Shown here: positions 33,041 through 45,055 of the stretch, in pieces
Layout of the letters: every line of letters starts with the position of its first letter
Numbering within the stretch: the first letter of the stretch is position 1
NCBI GenBank assembly: GCA_002633025.1
Contig: NMRB01000008.1
Span: 456,561 to 520,560 of the forward strand
Direction: 5' to 3'
From: Notospermus geniculatus
Taxonomy: Eukaryota > Nemertea > Pilidiophora > Heteronemertea > Lineidae
Length of the DNA: 64,000 nt
Program-made: the position numbers and the translations under genes
The notes under the pieces: model-generated
What the model saw: the letters and a program-made list of their open reading frames with translations, nothing else
Database searches by the model: none
Told to the model about the DNA's origin: nothing

Positions 33041-33492
33041 TGCTTCACATTCGTCATCCATTTTGACGAAATGTCGTATTGAACTCTTAAAGTGCAGTTT
33101 CCCTCCCTGCGAAATGCCTTGTAGGCCTGTGTAGATTGGTGAGTCTCATGGGGAGGCCATTCGCATATGTGCTTGATATTAAATCCTTTTCATAAAAAGT
33201 TATCTTACAAGTCAACCGACGACAAACTCTATCGTAATGAAGTGAGGTTGAAGAAGTTTGAATCATATTTATTACATGTAGAATAAAAAACATCTGAGGA
33301 AATTCATCGATGATAAAGATGTCAACATTTCAGGGTTCAGGAAATAAATTACGAGTGGCTTCATTCGTCATCATAATATTGTAACACTGAATGGACGAGT
33401 CTTCCCAGAAATTTTCAACCGGGATGTACGATGTATTACAGCTCTCGAAAGTCTTAAGAATCTACATGCCATTCGCATTGCAACTAAATAGC

Positions 33493-33634
33493 TGGTTCCC
33501 GATCTCACCACTGGAGAGTATCAGAGGTTCTTAGCCGCGGCGTTCGCTCCCTTCTCAACGCACAAAACCTTCGTGTGCGGTGACGGAAGAACCACTGATT
33601 ACCTCGGGATGGCTAGAGGTGAGATCGGCAACCA
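33493..33634. mobile_element. Foldback MITE, GGTTCCCGATCTCACC family (block B copy 2)
   Basis: Counterpart of the element in block B copy 1. Confidence 0.6.
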
Positions 33635-33901
33635 CTAAAGAAACAGGAACTGGTGCAGAACGAAGGCACACCGGTATCAGGAAAGAATTACAAAGATTTA
33701 TGTAAAAGCAGCCATTCCATTTCCAGATAGGCCCAGGAGTTATTTGTGTTGCGGTGTAAATCACCATCATCTGGAAATCGAGAAACAACGAACACCGTTC
33801 TGGTACCAAGATATCCCGTCCATGCACAATCTATGTCACGTTCGCCAACTCCCCAGTACCCTGGAAATGAATCTGTCATTTTCAGGGAAAGTAGCCGCCA
33901 T

Positions 33902-34942
33902 TTATGACACGTATGTGGAATTAGGATTGAACGGTCTCATCACCTGCAAACAACTATTCTCTTCTATCCTGTCGATTCCAGTCCGTAAAGACGCCAAGTC
34001 AAGCGAGGAACTCCTCGCACTGTATTCCCCTTCTGAGTCACTTTCCGATGTAATCCCTGTCTGTTCCATCCAGCTGCAGCTTGTCTGCTCCGCCTCCGGG
34101 ACGGGAGAAGACGGCGGAGCCGGCGGTTCGTGACTCACTCCAGCCGCCATGGCGTCCAGACGTGGCAGGTACACATCCAACATAGTCCGTTTCTGAAAGT
34201 AATTCGGCTCATCCTTGTTCCTGTACATCATATTTTTGACATACACGGCTCCTTTACTAGAATTGATAGGGGGTATCCTTCTCTTTTTTGTCCATTCCTC
34301 CGTAATAGAAACCGGTGGCACAGGAACAGGTAAAACTACGTCCAAGTCTTTCCTCTGTTGCTGTGATGCAACTCGCTCTTGTGATTGCACTTTTAGAGCT
34401 TTAGCACAACATTGCTGGCAGAATCGTTTGGACGGATTGCAGTTCATACAGCCAGTGTCGTTCCGGTGGCCTTGAAAGTGGCAGTTGCAGGTGTAAGGGT
34501 CGTCCCCACGTATCATTGGGTGAGAAAGTCGGTTGAAGTTCTTTCCTAAAAGCCAGGCGTCTCGATGAGACTGCAGACCGCCTGGATTCGAGAAGTCTTC
34601 GAATGCCTCCTCAGCTTGAATATCTCCACGGTTTTGCACTATCCCCGAAATAATCTCCCGTTCTCCTTTCGTCAATGTTGTCTTCTCCTTCACGAAGAAC
34701 CTTCCGCTCAGCATCCGAATTCCAGTACTGTAGTACTGCTTCATCTTGGTGACACGTGCTCCGGTCGGATGACGATGAGGGAAGGTTGGACGATCATAGG
34801 ACGAAGCGAGACTCGAAGTCCCTTCGTTGATATTGTGTGACCAGTCGCAGAATGTAGCTACTTTGAGAGCCGGGGTGACTGCATCATCCTGTTGAAGATG
34901 CTTTGGCGTCTTCTTCGATGCCCGTGCCGTCGCGGTGGCCAT
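33902..34942 (-). CDS. Unrecognised 346-residue Cys-rich protein
   Basis: Intact ORF with a good Kozak context (gaaATGG) and a TAA stop. I do not recognise the family. Visible features are: a basic N-terminus (MATATARASKKTPK), a cysteine cluster at residues 152-179 with pattern C-x-C-x10-C-x2-C-x6-C-x2-CC (YTCNCHFQGH...FCQQCC), which could bind zinc, a KKRR stretch near 219, a Pro-rich patch (residues 272-282) and an acidic/serine C-terminal segment (SESDSEGEYSARSSS). There is no signal peptide or membrane segment, so a soluble, possibly nuclear or cytosolic protein is inferred. Single exon as read; extra upstream non-coding exons cannot be excluded. It is oriented like ACC. Its first 110 codons are repeated immediately upstream (35082-35550). 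Confidence 0.75.
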   Translation of the reverse strand: MATATARASKKTPKHLQQDDAVTPALKVATFCDWSHNINEGTSSLASSYDRPTFPHRHPTGARVTKMKQYYSTGIRMLSGRFFVKEKTTLTKGEREIISGIVQNRGDIQAEEAFEDFSNPGGLQSHRDAWLLGKNFNRLSHPMIRGDDPYTCNCHFQGHRNDTGCMNCNPSKRFCQQCCAKALKVQSQERVASQQQRKDLDVVLPVPVPPVSITEEWTKKRRIPPINSSKGAVYVKNMMYRNKDEPNYFQKRTMLDVYLPRLDAMAAGVSHEPPAPPSSPVPEAEQTSCSWMEQTGITSESDSEGEYSARSSSLDLASLRTGIDRIEENSCLQVMRPFNPNSTYVS

Positions 34943-35550
34943 TTCAAGTCTTCCATACGCGGACGCAGCCCGAACTTTTCTCGGCCTGGAAGTAGAGCCA
35001 AAATAGGAAATTACCTGCCAGCGAATCGCTAAACCGACTAAACGCCACGAAAGCTAATTCATCTTGTGGTATTGATCAACCCAGCTTGAATATCTCCACG
35101 GTTTTGCACTATCCCCGAAATGATCTCCCGTTCTCCTTTCGTCAATGTTGTCTTCTCCTTCACGAAGAACCTTCCGCTCAGCATCCGAATTCCAGTGCTG
35201 TAGTACTGCTTCATCTTGGTGACACGTGCTCCGTTTGGATGACGATGAGGGAAGGTTGGACGATCATAGGACGAAGCGAGACTCGAAGTCCCTTCGTTGA
35301 TATTGTGTGACCAGTCGCAGAATGTAGCTACTTTGAGAGCCGGGGTGACTGCATCATCCTGTTGAAGATGCTTTGGCGTCTTCTTCGATGCCCTTGCCGT
35401 CGCGGTGGCCATTTCAAGTCTTCCATACGCGGACGCAGCCCGAACTTTTCTCGGCCTGGAAGTAGAGCCAAAATAGGAAATTACCTGCCAGCGAATCGCT
35501 AAACCGACTAAACGCCACGAAAGCTAATTCATCTTGTGGTATTGATCAAC
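34612..35550. repeat. Two-unit 470-bp direct tandem duplication
   Basis: Units 34612-35081 and 35082-35550 share nearly every base, including the start codon, first 110 codons and about 135 bp of 5' flank, and end at attgatcaac. The few substitutions imply a recent event or two alleles collapsed in series. Confidence 0.88.
35059..35412 (-). pseudogene. Truncated N-terminal duplicate of the Cys-rich gene
   Basis: 117-codon ORF whose first 110 residues match the 346-residue protein except T60N, then it runs out of the repeat into GLINTTR and stops. It lacks the cysteine cluster. It arises from a 470-bp tandem duplication. Because it carries the same start region, transcription from an outer promoter would meet this short ORF first. 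Confidence 0.75.
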
Positions 35551-35559
35551 AAGCCAGCT

Positions 35560-37060
35560 CTGACGACTGCAACTTCATCCAATCAATTAAGTAGCAGCCT
35601 TAAATATTTCAACGCCCTCTCTAAGTACCACCTATTTTAAACCACTGGTAAAACGACTGCTATCAATAATTTTGTTTGTTTCATATAGAAGTATATGTAA
35701 TAGCCGCAGGTGTGTAATTTTTCATTGATTTGTAGGTTTTCTGGCATGTGTGGGTTAGAAGTCAATCGGGTACCGCAGCCGTCGGGCGAATACCTTTGTG
35801 ACCCAAACGCTTTATTGGTGTCTGTGTCAGAAATGAAAATATTTGAATCGTGAAGCATATCAGGCAGATGACAAATATTGTTCTTATTAAAGGCCCTGGA
35901 GCATCAGTTGTGCGTGCATGGTAAACTACAGGGCGTTTCAGGAAAAGTGGGCGAGGTCAAATGATCGAGTTAACACTACAGAGTTAACACTAACTCTAAC
36001 ACTAACACCAGTGTTAACTCTGAAATTTGACCTCTCATCAAACCCCCGAGTTAACACTGGGTCAAACCAGAGTTAACACTTTCGGAGACTGGGGCATCGC
36101 TACACCTGTATGGTAAACCCCAGAGGGCGTTTCAGGAAAGGTGTCCTTGAAAATGGTCGATGCGCCTGTTTACTTTTTTACCTCCCTCCCCTGTAGGCCT
36201 AGATGGTTTACCTTGATTGATACCGATTTTCTCTATTGCTTTTATCCATTTCCAGTTAGCCCAGCTCATTATACGATGAACTGGTAAATAAATAATGAAG
36301 TACACGGACCCATATTCAGTTATTGCACTTAATGTTGTCCCTGATACTGATTGGCTACCCGCCGCCGGAAAATGCCGATTCTTTTGCAGGTTAAGCTACA
36401 TGAATGCACTTTACTGAAAAGAAGCCCATTTTAAGGGCAGAACTGATGGTGACCAAGTCATTGTAATGTAAAACGCCATTTTTTACAGTATTTAGTAATT
36501 TTTAGTTTACTTTCCCAAAGGAATTCTACTGTATCGCGAAGCTCATCCTTCAGTGAGTCGTCTATGACATACCGGTATAACGAACTCGATCTTAATCGAT
36601 TTGACCACCTACAAGGCCATGTTATGATCGATGGTTGACACTTCCTGCTGACAGCAGACGTCAGGCAAAGATAGATGTTCATTTCCCGGCAACTCAAGCG
36701 AGTAAATGAAAGAAAATTCACTTCTTAAGAGTTTGATGAATATCAAATTACGATGTGATTGTGCGGATGCTTCATCCATCAATTTTTAAAGTCAAATGAT
36801 GCAGAAGATTTATCAAATAGGTTGTGGATGTCCTCAGAGGGCCGTGTTGATCGTGAGAGGACTTGAGAAGGAGGGGCCTATCGTCGTCAGTTTTTCTGGA
36901 TCGACCACAAGCGTTTGACTGTGTTAATCTTACAGCGCCGAGGGTATGCTAATCTACGCCCAGTATCATCGGGAAACCTTTCTTGAGAGCTCAAGATGCT
37001 GGTCACAGATTGCTACTTGGTCGTTTTTCAATTTGGTCATGTTGAGAGAACAAGAGACGT
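35560..37060. other. No gene seen; GAGTTAACACT repeat cluster
   Basis: AT-rich non-coding sequence. At 35968-36080 the word agttaacac occurs many times in both orientations. It is flanked by a direct repeat (atggtaaac..ggcgtttcaggaaa) at about 35920 and 36110. No supported exon. Confidence 0.5.
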
Positions 37061-37070
37061 GTTCTACATA

Positions 37071-37173
37071 GTCTGGACGCAAATGAAAATGTGTCCTTTT
37101 CTGGAAAATGGAGAGAAAGTGCTGTTTTCCGAAAAAGGACACTTTCTAAAAAATGGGGGGTTTGCGTCCAGAC
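37071..37173. mobile_element. MITE with TA target duplication
   Basis: GTCTGGACGCAAA and TTTGCGTCCAGAC are perfect terminal inverted repeats flanked by TA on both sides, as for Tc1/mariner-type insertions. The interior also folds (gtgtcctttt / aaaaaggacac). Confidence 0.75.
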
Positions 37174-37257
37174 TAACAGGGCCAGCATCGAACCCAGGTT
37201 CTTCTCTCATTTGGGATAGCTGACTGGGCGTCGCGTTTGACACGTGCATCACAGCAT

Positions 37258-37341
37258 AGACCGTGTTTCCACGAGGCGTTTGTGGGCGCGGATTAGGAGG
37301 CGGGCGCGGGTGCGAGGAAACGCCTCGTGGAAACACGGTCT
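37258..37341. mobile_element. 84-bp hairpin element
   Basis: 24-bp perfect inverted arms (agaccgtgtttccacgaggc... and its complement) around a 36-bp GC-rich loop. Probably a MITE. Confidence 0.7.
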
Positions 37342-38404
37342 TATCGGGCATGTCAAGCCTCGGGCAACCGGGCGGGACGGAGGAAAGCAGTGGCCAGAAG
37401 ATGGAGATACGACGACTGGCGTAGGCCTAACAAAAAGTCATTCGTCAGTGAGGTCTGCAATGAGGTGACACGTACGACTGCTGGGGACGAAGGAGTTCGG
37501 AACGTCTTTTCGTGGCAAATGAAATTAGTCAAATGACGATGAAAGTCGGATGCTGCGGCCTACCTTTCATGCAAGCACTCAGAATGCTATTCCCACTATA
37601 TTCATAGTCGTTCAGATACAAATTCGTTGCCTCCACAAGAAAGATGCTATCCAATACCACAAGAACTGACTTATACTCCGTCTATAAGGTCCGTGTCAGG
37701 ATATACTTGGGAAATTTCCCACAATGTACCGAAGTGATTTGGTTACCCGGCAACTTGAATATGTCTGGCACATTAGCCACCAGCTGTGTGAATTATTTCT
37801 TAACTTTTTTCTTCACGACGCATTAAGTATTACAATAATAAACCATTGAGACGTTCAGACGGTGTAATGTAAGTTTGATCACAAAATGTATAGCATTTTG
37901 ATATTCGATATTTGCTTCGCTAAGGCAACGAAAACAAAAGGCTTGTATTTCAAGACACAGAAACCCACTTGGTGGAAAAATTATTTGTGAATGTTGATGA
38001 TTCTGCAATCGCTTACTTAGTCTCCATAAAAATGTAATGAAAATGCTTTTAATGAGTACAAACACCATAAGGGGTAAAACGTTCTAACAAAGGTACATGT
38101 CATTACTGGAATAATTTCTCCGAAAGGTATGTGCATCACGGGCAGCTTTTCAGTTCTTTGGCGTGTTTTGTGGTGATGGATTAGCAATTCATTAATCGAC
38201 CGTCAATGCGCCCAGCTATTTTCGCACTAGTCATGGTATGCAACCGGCATTAAAGTACGTTTTAGTGGATAATGGTGAGTTATTAGCCACATTTAGTTTT
38301 CATTAAGGAGCCTTCAAACTAATGGTGGATTAAAGGTAGGTCAATGATCCATCCTTTTTTCCTGCGGGAAGACGTAGAATGGGGTGATGAAAATGCCACT
38401 AGGG

Positions 38405-38495
38405 AGTTTAATTTTTAAAAATGATTAATTTTTAATCAATTTTTGATAAATGTTAATTAATTTTTAATTAATAATTTATTAATTTTTTAAAAATG
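38405..38495. repeat. AT-rich low-complexity tract
   Basis: Near-pure A/T with repeated ttaattttta / taaaaattaa words in both orientations. Confidence 0.7.
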
Positions 38496-38561
38496 AATGC
38501 AGCGTAAACCAACTCATCCAGATAACGACGATAGACGCATTTACTTTTCGAGCAACATCAC

Positions 38562-38865
38562 TTACTCTTTGTTTGTCGAGTCCTCTGGTAACCTTAGACC
38601 AAATCTGCTGGTTGCAGGCCTTCTGGTGCGTGGAGTCCTGAGGATGATGTTCAGATTTGGCACGGAGGCACGACTGTCTGACCTCTGGTACTGCATCGGA
38701 CTCTTTGGCCGTATTCCCCAGGCCTTGGCCCTCAACCGCTCAAACATCTCCCTTCTGCAGATGTAACAGCAGTTGCAGCAGCTATCCGAACAGCTGCAGG
38801 GACTCATAAGTTCTTCCATTAGCAACAACTTCTTTGATGGGTAGTTAAAAAGAAGCTGGAAACCT
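38562..38865 (-). CDS. Possible terminal exon, unknown protein
   Basis: A good ttctttttcag acceptor opens a roughly 100-codon frame ending in a stop. It encodes a Cys-rich patch (CSCSDSCCNCCYICRR) and a basic Arg-rich tail. Not recognised; it could be chance. Confidence 0.25.
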
Positions 38866-39213
38866 CTGAAAAAGAACATTGAGACTGAAAAATGGACTGC
38901 TGTTGGAATCCTTTAACAAAATCCTAGGCTTATCATACAGAATAGGCCTATACAAATGAATTGCAACTTTCTAAAGTTCTAGTAAAATTATACCTCGGTA
39001 GAGACATGGGCCTGAATTCTTTATTCGTATTACCATCGTTTGCCCTGCGGCAGTCCGGGAAATATTTCATTTCCAACAAAAATGGAAATGTCGTATTTTA
39101 CAGATGCACCGAAGCGAAAGTTAAACATGAAAACTGAGAGAGTTTGATGAAAGCTTTTTGATAATTCATTTTTGAATAGGATTCTCATTTCCTTCCTGAA
39201 ATTAAGAATGTAC

Positions 39214-39514
39214 CTTTGTTGGCACATTCCTGACCACAATTATATCTCCATTAATAACATGATTATAGGGAAAACGTATTTCGTTATCAATGCCATTTTG
39301 ATACCTCTCTTGTTGACAATATGTACGTTGACGAACCTGATGGTTGGATGATCCCATACAATCCCAAACATCCATTATAATGCTAAATTGAACTTCTGTA
39401 TCCCATTTCGCTTGTAAAATCATTGTGAATATTTCATGTAATTTTTTTTGCGAGGGCTCCACATCGGCATTTGACTCGCATGGTTGGGTTCCGCAGTCAA
39501 GCGGGGGTTCTTCA
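39214..39514 (-). CDS. Possible internal exon, unknown protein
   Basis: Open for 100 codons between an agcttttag acceptor and an AAG|GTACAT donor. Text includes KLHEIFTMILQAKWDTEVQF and two spaced Cys pairs, extracellular-like. Its phase does not fit the exon-like ORF at 38562, so a common gene is unproven. Confidence 0.25.
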
Positions 39515-40210
39515 CTAAAAGCTAATGATATTGACAACATCGGGGAAGGGAATTCTTTTGGCACCATGGCGTTTTTGAATGAAATGTTCTGCTGTGGGAT
39601 GCCCGAAAAAGCTTTCGTGTTACCAAGGCTCTCCTGTTATCAACGTCAACAAGTGTTGTTTTCTCCGATAGCATCCTAGGTAATCCGTGGTTCTTACCAC
39701 TCACTCCCTTCGTCACTGTTGTTTGGCCGCAACGAAGGCAGCAAGTGCTCAGAATCGATTACTTCAGGATGCTCCGACAGAGCCAACTAATATTGGTTCC
39801 AAATGCTGCCGCCAGGGGAGAGAAACTGAAACATACCTCATGCATACAGTGGCACTAAGCGCCTTATTTGAATGGCCGACTTGATTTTATTCGCGAACGA
39901 ACTACGCTCTATAGCTGCAGGGCGGAATGACACTCACGGGACACTTGAGCAATAAGATTATTGTTTTGTTGTTGTGTTTGTCCGACCATATCGAAATATT
40001 TGTTTTCAATATTCAGTAGCACTGATTAAAGCTGCTATTAAATGGCTGTACTCTCGGTATTGATGTTTTGATGGCCTACGTAATGCATCGGGTAGAATGC
40101 TTCTCCACAAAACTCTCGGACAACCGCTCTCGTGGGGCTGATTTATGATCATTTTATTCTTCCTGTTCTTCTCAATTCACCAGCTATGATGAGAACAAGA
40201 CACCCAAGGC

Positions 40211-40350
40211 GCCACTCCACGTGAGAGTTTTCTCGCACAAGTTGACAATTCAGCCGTAGATATGATCTTGGGTCAGCCCTACGGACACCGACAATGGTGA
40301 AATTACCCATTGAGAGTCAACTCGCACGAGAACCTCTCACGGGTGACTGC
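40211..40350. mobile_element. Foldback element, CACGTGAGAGTTTTCTCGC family
   Basis: ccacgtgagagttttctcgc and gcacgagaacctctcacggg face each other, with agttgac / gtcaact inside. Same family as 13760-13970. Confidence 0.6.
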
Positions 40351-40488
40351 AGTTCATGGCACAAAATCAGGAGGCCAAGTTTGCCGATGTCATTTATGAT
40401 TACGACGATTGTTGGTTGCATCCTTACGACGACATGTCAACAACCATACCGTACCATCACAAAAGCAAAGTAGGCCTGAGATTATCTA

Positions 40489-40696
40489 AAGCCTGCCGCA
40501 CACTGGAGCTATCTGCTGAGCAAAAAGTCATTCGAGACCGTTTGCTCAGCAGATAGCTCACCGAAAAATACGCGCACACGCGAGCTTTCTGCCTCGCGAG
40601 GCAAAAAACTCACCGAAATTACGCGCACACGCGAGCTATCTGCTGAGTCTCGAATGACTTTTGGCTCAGCAGATAGCTCCAGTGTGCGGCAGGCTT
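40489..40696. mobile_element. MITE with 33-bp terminal inverted repeats
   Basis: AAGCCTGCCGCACACTGGAG...GAGC is perfectly inverted at the right end. The word gctatctgctgag also repeats inside in both orientations, so the element is a nested palindrome. Confidence 0.75.
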
Positions 40697-41963
40697 CAGA
40701 CCGATGGTCACTGCCAAACTCGCCGCGTGTCAAGTCATGAGGAGCGTAGATGTCGATGACCACGTGCCGATTGGCTGCCGGCAGATGTCAGATCGGGGAT
40801 GAGCCTACGACTCATCACAAACGTTGTTGATTGCAGATTATCTTTAGTAAGTCGCTATGCTAATCGTTGGCAACATCAGCAACAATTGGTTGATTGTGCT
40901 TTGAGCCTCAGAGTAGGCCTACAGCAGGCTTTACAATGAAATTAGAATGACACAAAAGGGTGCACTTACCGGTATATCATACGCCGGTGTCCGGTTTATC
41001 ACAACATCGTATCCCGTGTATCAGGCCTCAAATAAACGGAAGGTCGCAATGTTTTTTCATACGGGGAAGGCTACTGTAGCGAGATATTTGCCCATCGACC
41101 GGTTTTTAGCACAGGCTACATAATCTGGAACCGTCGGCGCGGAATATGCTCTCACAATCATTATTAATAATGCATCATGAATAAACACGTTCGCCACAAT
41201 ACCGCTTCTAACCAAGCTCATTGATCGCTCTCAGTACGTCCGATTGCCTGGTAATTGTCGTACTAGACCTACAAAAACCGTCACCGTGATTGATAGGTTG
41301 TAATTCCTACACGGTTCTTTTCAAAATCAATGATTTCCACTTAATAAGCAATTCGACTAACCATCATATTTTGTACCAATGCTTCACTGAGTTAGTGGTT
41401 TTATAATGTTTTTATCATCATAACTTGGGGAAATTGACTTTCCAAAGATTTTCACTGTCGTTGTCTGGCCGTGATGGTTACTTCCTATTCTTAAACTTAC
41501 CAGCAATGTGAAAAAAATTTAAAAAATGCCGGTGTAACGTTTTTGAATATTCCCCCATCTGATTCCCAGCCCTACTATTGTCTGACGGAATAAATTGCAA
41601 CTTGACAATAGGGGACACACAGAGAAACGTGTCGATCTACATGTATCTACCAGCGTTTCCCAAACAATAAGGGGAAACAATGACATACGGAAACATTAGC
41701 AGGTGTTACACCCTACTTTAAAAACCCAAACGAAAGACACGATGGAGACGCACCTATTGACTTTATGACGAAAGTATTAGTGCCTCAAACAATTGCAGCG
41801 AGCATACAGAAGTAGTAAATTATGCATGTTTTCGTCAATGAATTGCAACCAGTGCTATTCTCAGCTCCTCTACATACTCATAATATACGTCGTACGAAGT
41901 CTCTACTCCGACACCCGCTGTTTGAAGAGCACTCAACTCGACTTCAAATCGTTACGGTAAAAC

Positions 41964-42284
41964 CTAGCGTCCACTAGGGCGCGGACAAGACGCGGAACAC
42001 AAATTTAGCAATTCCGCATTCATTCCGCAACCTCTCCGCATATTCTTGATGGTGTGATCCTAGATGTGTCCGCGCTGTCCTGCTACGATCAGCAGCATTT
42101 CGTGCCCTTCACGATTGCTTCCTGGGACACTCCCAGGTATGTCTGCAGAGATTCGTAGTAATGTCCCAGGAAACGACGATTCGCACACTTTTTTTCGCGA
42201 CTGACGCGGAAATGATGCCGAAATGGCATAATTTGCTTCCGCAACCCTTCCTAATCTTGTCGGCGCTCTAGTGGACGCCACCCA
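41964..42284. mobile_element. MITE, GCGTCCACTAG family (copy A)
   Basis: Ends agcgtccactagggcgc and gcgctctagtggacgcc are inverted repeats, with inner gcggacaagacgcggaa matched across the element. A second copy lies at 54733-54979. Confidence 0.75.
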
Positions 42285-42666
42285 TTACAGAGAGCATACT
42301 CATTCCCAGCCAAGCCCGCACGCACGCGAGATAATTTCACTGCTCACTGCATCAGCAAGCAACGAGGAACAAGCTTACAACGAGCAATGAGCAACAAGAG
42401 CAATGCAAACCGTGGTATATGCGGCCCCGCCTATACGTTGTCCGGAAACAAAAATCAAGATGGTGGCTGTGGCGGCCATATTGGCTGAGCGGTGACACCC
42501 CCAGTCGAAAGGAACCTTCCTCTAGGGCAACAAACCACCAGAAGGGGTTGTCCAAATGTGCATTTGTTTTCCTTTAATCATCCGGAAAGCAAACGGTTAC
42601 GGACGGACGGACGGGAAGGCGGACTGACGGACGAACGAACGAACGAACGACTGGGGCGATATACAT

Positions 42667-42965
42667 GTAGCAGGGCCGGATCCAGGATTTAGAAATAGGG
42701 GGCACAACCCTGAGGGCGAAGCCCTCAGCTGGGGCGCCGGCACCGCAGGCATGGCAGGGTGCGCACACACGAAGGGGGGTCCGGGGGCCCTCCCCCGCGA
42801 AAATTTGAAAAATCAAAGCTCTGAGATGCGATTTCCCAGCATCTTAGACATGAAATACTAGAAAATACTAGACGATTCTTCCAAAAAATGCAGTTAAAAA
42901 TCATTGCCCCTCAAAAAATAGGGGGGCACGTGCCCCATGTGCCCCGCTCTAAATCCGGGCCTGCA
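42667..42965. mobile_element. GC-rich element bounded by GCAGGGCCGGATCCAGGATT
   Basis: The left end gcagggccggatccaggatttag and right end ctaaatccgggcctgc are inverted. The interior has ggggcac / gtgcccc runs. Block B holds a similar GC-rich stretch (29240-29450). Confidence 0.6.
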
Positions 42966-42977
42966 TTGAGCTTTCGA

Positions 42978-43087
42978 AAAGCCCCCGAAACGCCAACGCG
43001 AACGTCTATACATGTACTTTTGTTCGGTGCTCTCTTCATGGCATCGAACAGTGGGTTTGGTGTTCGCGTTGGCGTTTCGGGGGCTCT
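42978..43087. mobile_element. Foldback element around AGCCCCCGAAACGCC
   Basis: 24-bp perfect inverted arms (agcccccgaaacgccaacgc... and complement) about 60 bp apart. Confidence 0.7.
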
Positions 43088-43239
43088 GCGGACTCCCTAC
43101 TGCCCCACCGAATTGCTTTCAGTGAGCAAGAAACGTTTCCTCGTGTGCTGCGGACGTTACACTACATCGGCCATGTCGAGCTGGCCCCCTATGGGACTCA
43201 ATAATGAGCAGCTGTCTGTGGAAGCCGTACGTGAACAAA

Positions 43240-43300
43240 CATGGTGATTACCCAGTTGAGAGCGAACTCGCACAAGAAACTTTCCAGTGGAGCAGCGCCT
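43240..43300. mobile_element. Partial element, GAGAGCGAACTCGCACAAGAAA family
   Basis: One arm related to 13760-13970 and 40211-40350, lying just past the 43309 splice donor. Confidence 0.4.
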
Positions 43301-43308
43301 GAACTCAC

Positions 43309-43645
43309 CTCGAACTTCTCCGAGTCACGGTGTCGCCACCACGAACGAAGAGAGGCACCAACAAATCCTTGTCGCCGAAGAATCAGCAGAGTGAGTGATG
43401 GCAGTGCGCCTGTTGGTGCAAAGATGTCGCCCACGACAAAACTGAAATGGATAAAGGAGAACAGCAATAAGAATTTACACCGGTTGAGACGAATGGTTGG
43501 CATAGTCCCCAGTTTCTCCAACTGGTAGTTAAGGTGGATGCGTGATCTTCTGATAATCATCCAGATAGAACTCCCGCTGAAGACGGCGTAGACGACTTTA
43601 CTTGGACTTCCGGCCCACGAGGTGGACAAGTGGTGGTAATCAGTT
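43309..43645 (-). CDS. Probable internal exon of an unknown membrane protein
   Basis: 337 nt fully open between a strong acceptor (ctttccatttcag) and a GAG|GTGAGT donor. The 112 residues contain two hydrophobic stretches (VVYAVFSGSSIWMII and CKFLLLFSFIHFSFVVGDIF) separated by a basic RRSRIHLNYQLEK. The family is not recognised. A further minus-strand exon-like piece with a tgtttcag acceptor lies at 45651-45760 (MEVIREKPNFGRSRISKR) and could be upstream in the same gene, but its donor is poor. Confidence 0.4.
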
Positions 43646-45055
43646 CTGAAATGGAAAGAGTTCCATTTGCTCCACTTGGAACCAAGTCAATTTCACCGGA
43701 GTCCCATTGCAAAGCAGGCAACTTCTGGAATTGTCAAACGAGAAATAAACATGGGTGAACATAAGTATCAGTAATCCACGATCATCACTTCTGGTGCCTC
43801 TGTGACGTGAGTCGATGGTGGGTCATTCGAAGAGAAGCTTTAGAAGCTGCTGGATTACGATTACCTGGGCTATTAGGCCACAGCCATCAACTTTCCGCCG
43901 CTGTGAGTTCATACCACAATTCTTTTTCCCACTTCCCTAGGGTATCATTCTACCTGATTCCGCAGAGAAAAAAATAATGGCCTCCTTTCTACATATCGCA
44001 CTGACAAGAAAATTCTCTTAAATTACTAGATAGTGACATGGCTTCAGTGACGGGATAATCAGCAGCAGGTAAGCTAGCCGCCTCGGGACAGCCTGCCAAC
44101 ACTACAGCCTAATCACTAAACGGATCAACCATAAACCAATATTTTCTGCGAACGGAATATTCTGTGGCTATTCTGGGGCTTCTCGTGTGGCGGCGACATC
44201 GGATCACCGTCTGCAAGAAAGCCGTTATTACACGACAAGATGTGAATCCAGTATCTACATAATAACAGTCATTGTTCATTATCGTCTGTCGTGCTGGAAA
44301 TGGGAAGAAGATGGTACCCGATTTCACGATTTTCGTCGAACAAGGCAGTATACGAAGACAACAAAGAAAATGTGGACATCTTGGTTCATCGCCATTTCGC
44401 CTTCACCCGCTCCCATTGCCCATTGTGTACAATCATCCATCAAAGCTGCGTTGCACTGGCAACTTTTTTTTCAAATTTGAGCAATATCCCTGAGCAACAC
44501 GATCTTTTGCCCCTGCATACCGGCCAACAAATAATAGCAACACTTGAACAACATGTTGGAAAACACTTTTCCCTTGTACGCTAGACAAGAGTTTGTCCAA
44601 CAAGTTGTTACTCTGAATGCTGGACACATGATGCCAGTGTACACAGACCTCAGGTTTCATTGATGCAGAGACACTGTTGGATGCAAAGAAAGAAGGAATT
44701 TTTTCTTTCGGCCTAAGTGGAGAAAATGGCTGGCTGGTGAACTATCTGATGAAGGACAGCTTTCGCCGAGAAATTGATTGATCACTTACGTTATGGCATT
44801 GACTTCCTCTAAAACGAAGCCTCTATTTATCTTATTCATCGTGTCTGGCCTAGCGTAAGATCAGACAAGGATCGAAAGGAAAATGACTTTCAATTTTCGT
44901 AACAAGCCTGACAAAATCACTTAAGTTTATATGAAGTTAAAAGTACTAAGATGGCTACTGATCAGAAGAGTCTCGCGCAAATGACATCACCGCCATTATT
45001 CAGATGGCAGCACCGTCACCGTAGGCCTGAATTCAAACAAAATTTGGTTTTCCAT

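Larger units (their letters stand above)
31797..33893. repeat. Duplicated block B, copy 2
   Basis: Downstream flank of the 346-codon gene. It lacks the 29599-29783 insertion of copy 1. The join to the left (gatcaggtgatcga) abuts the candidate ACC first-exon segment. Confidence 0.92.
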
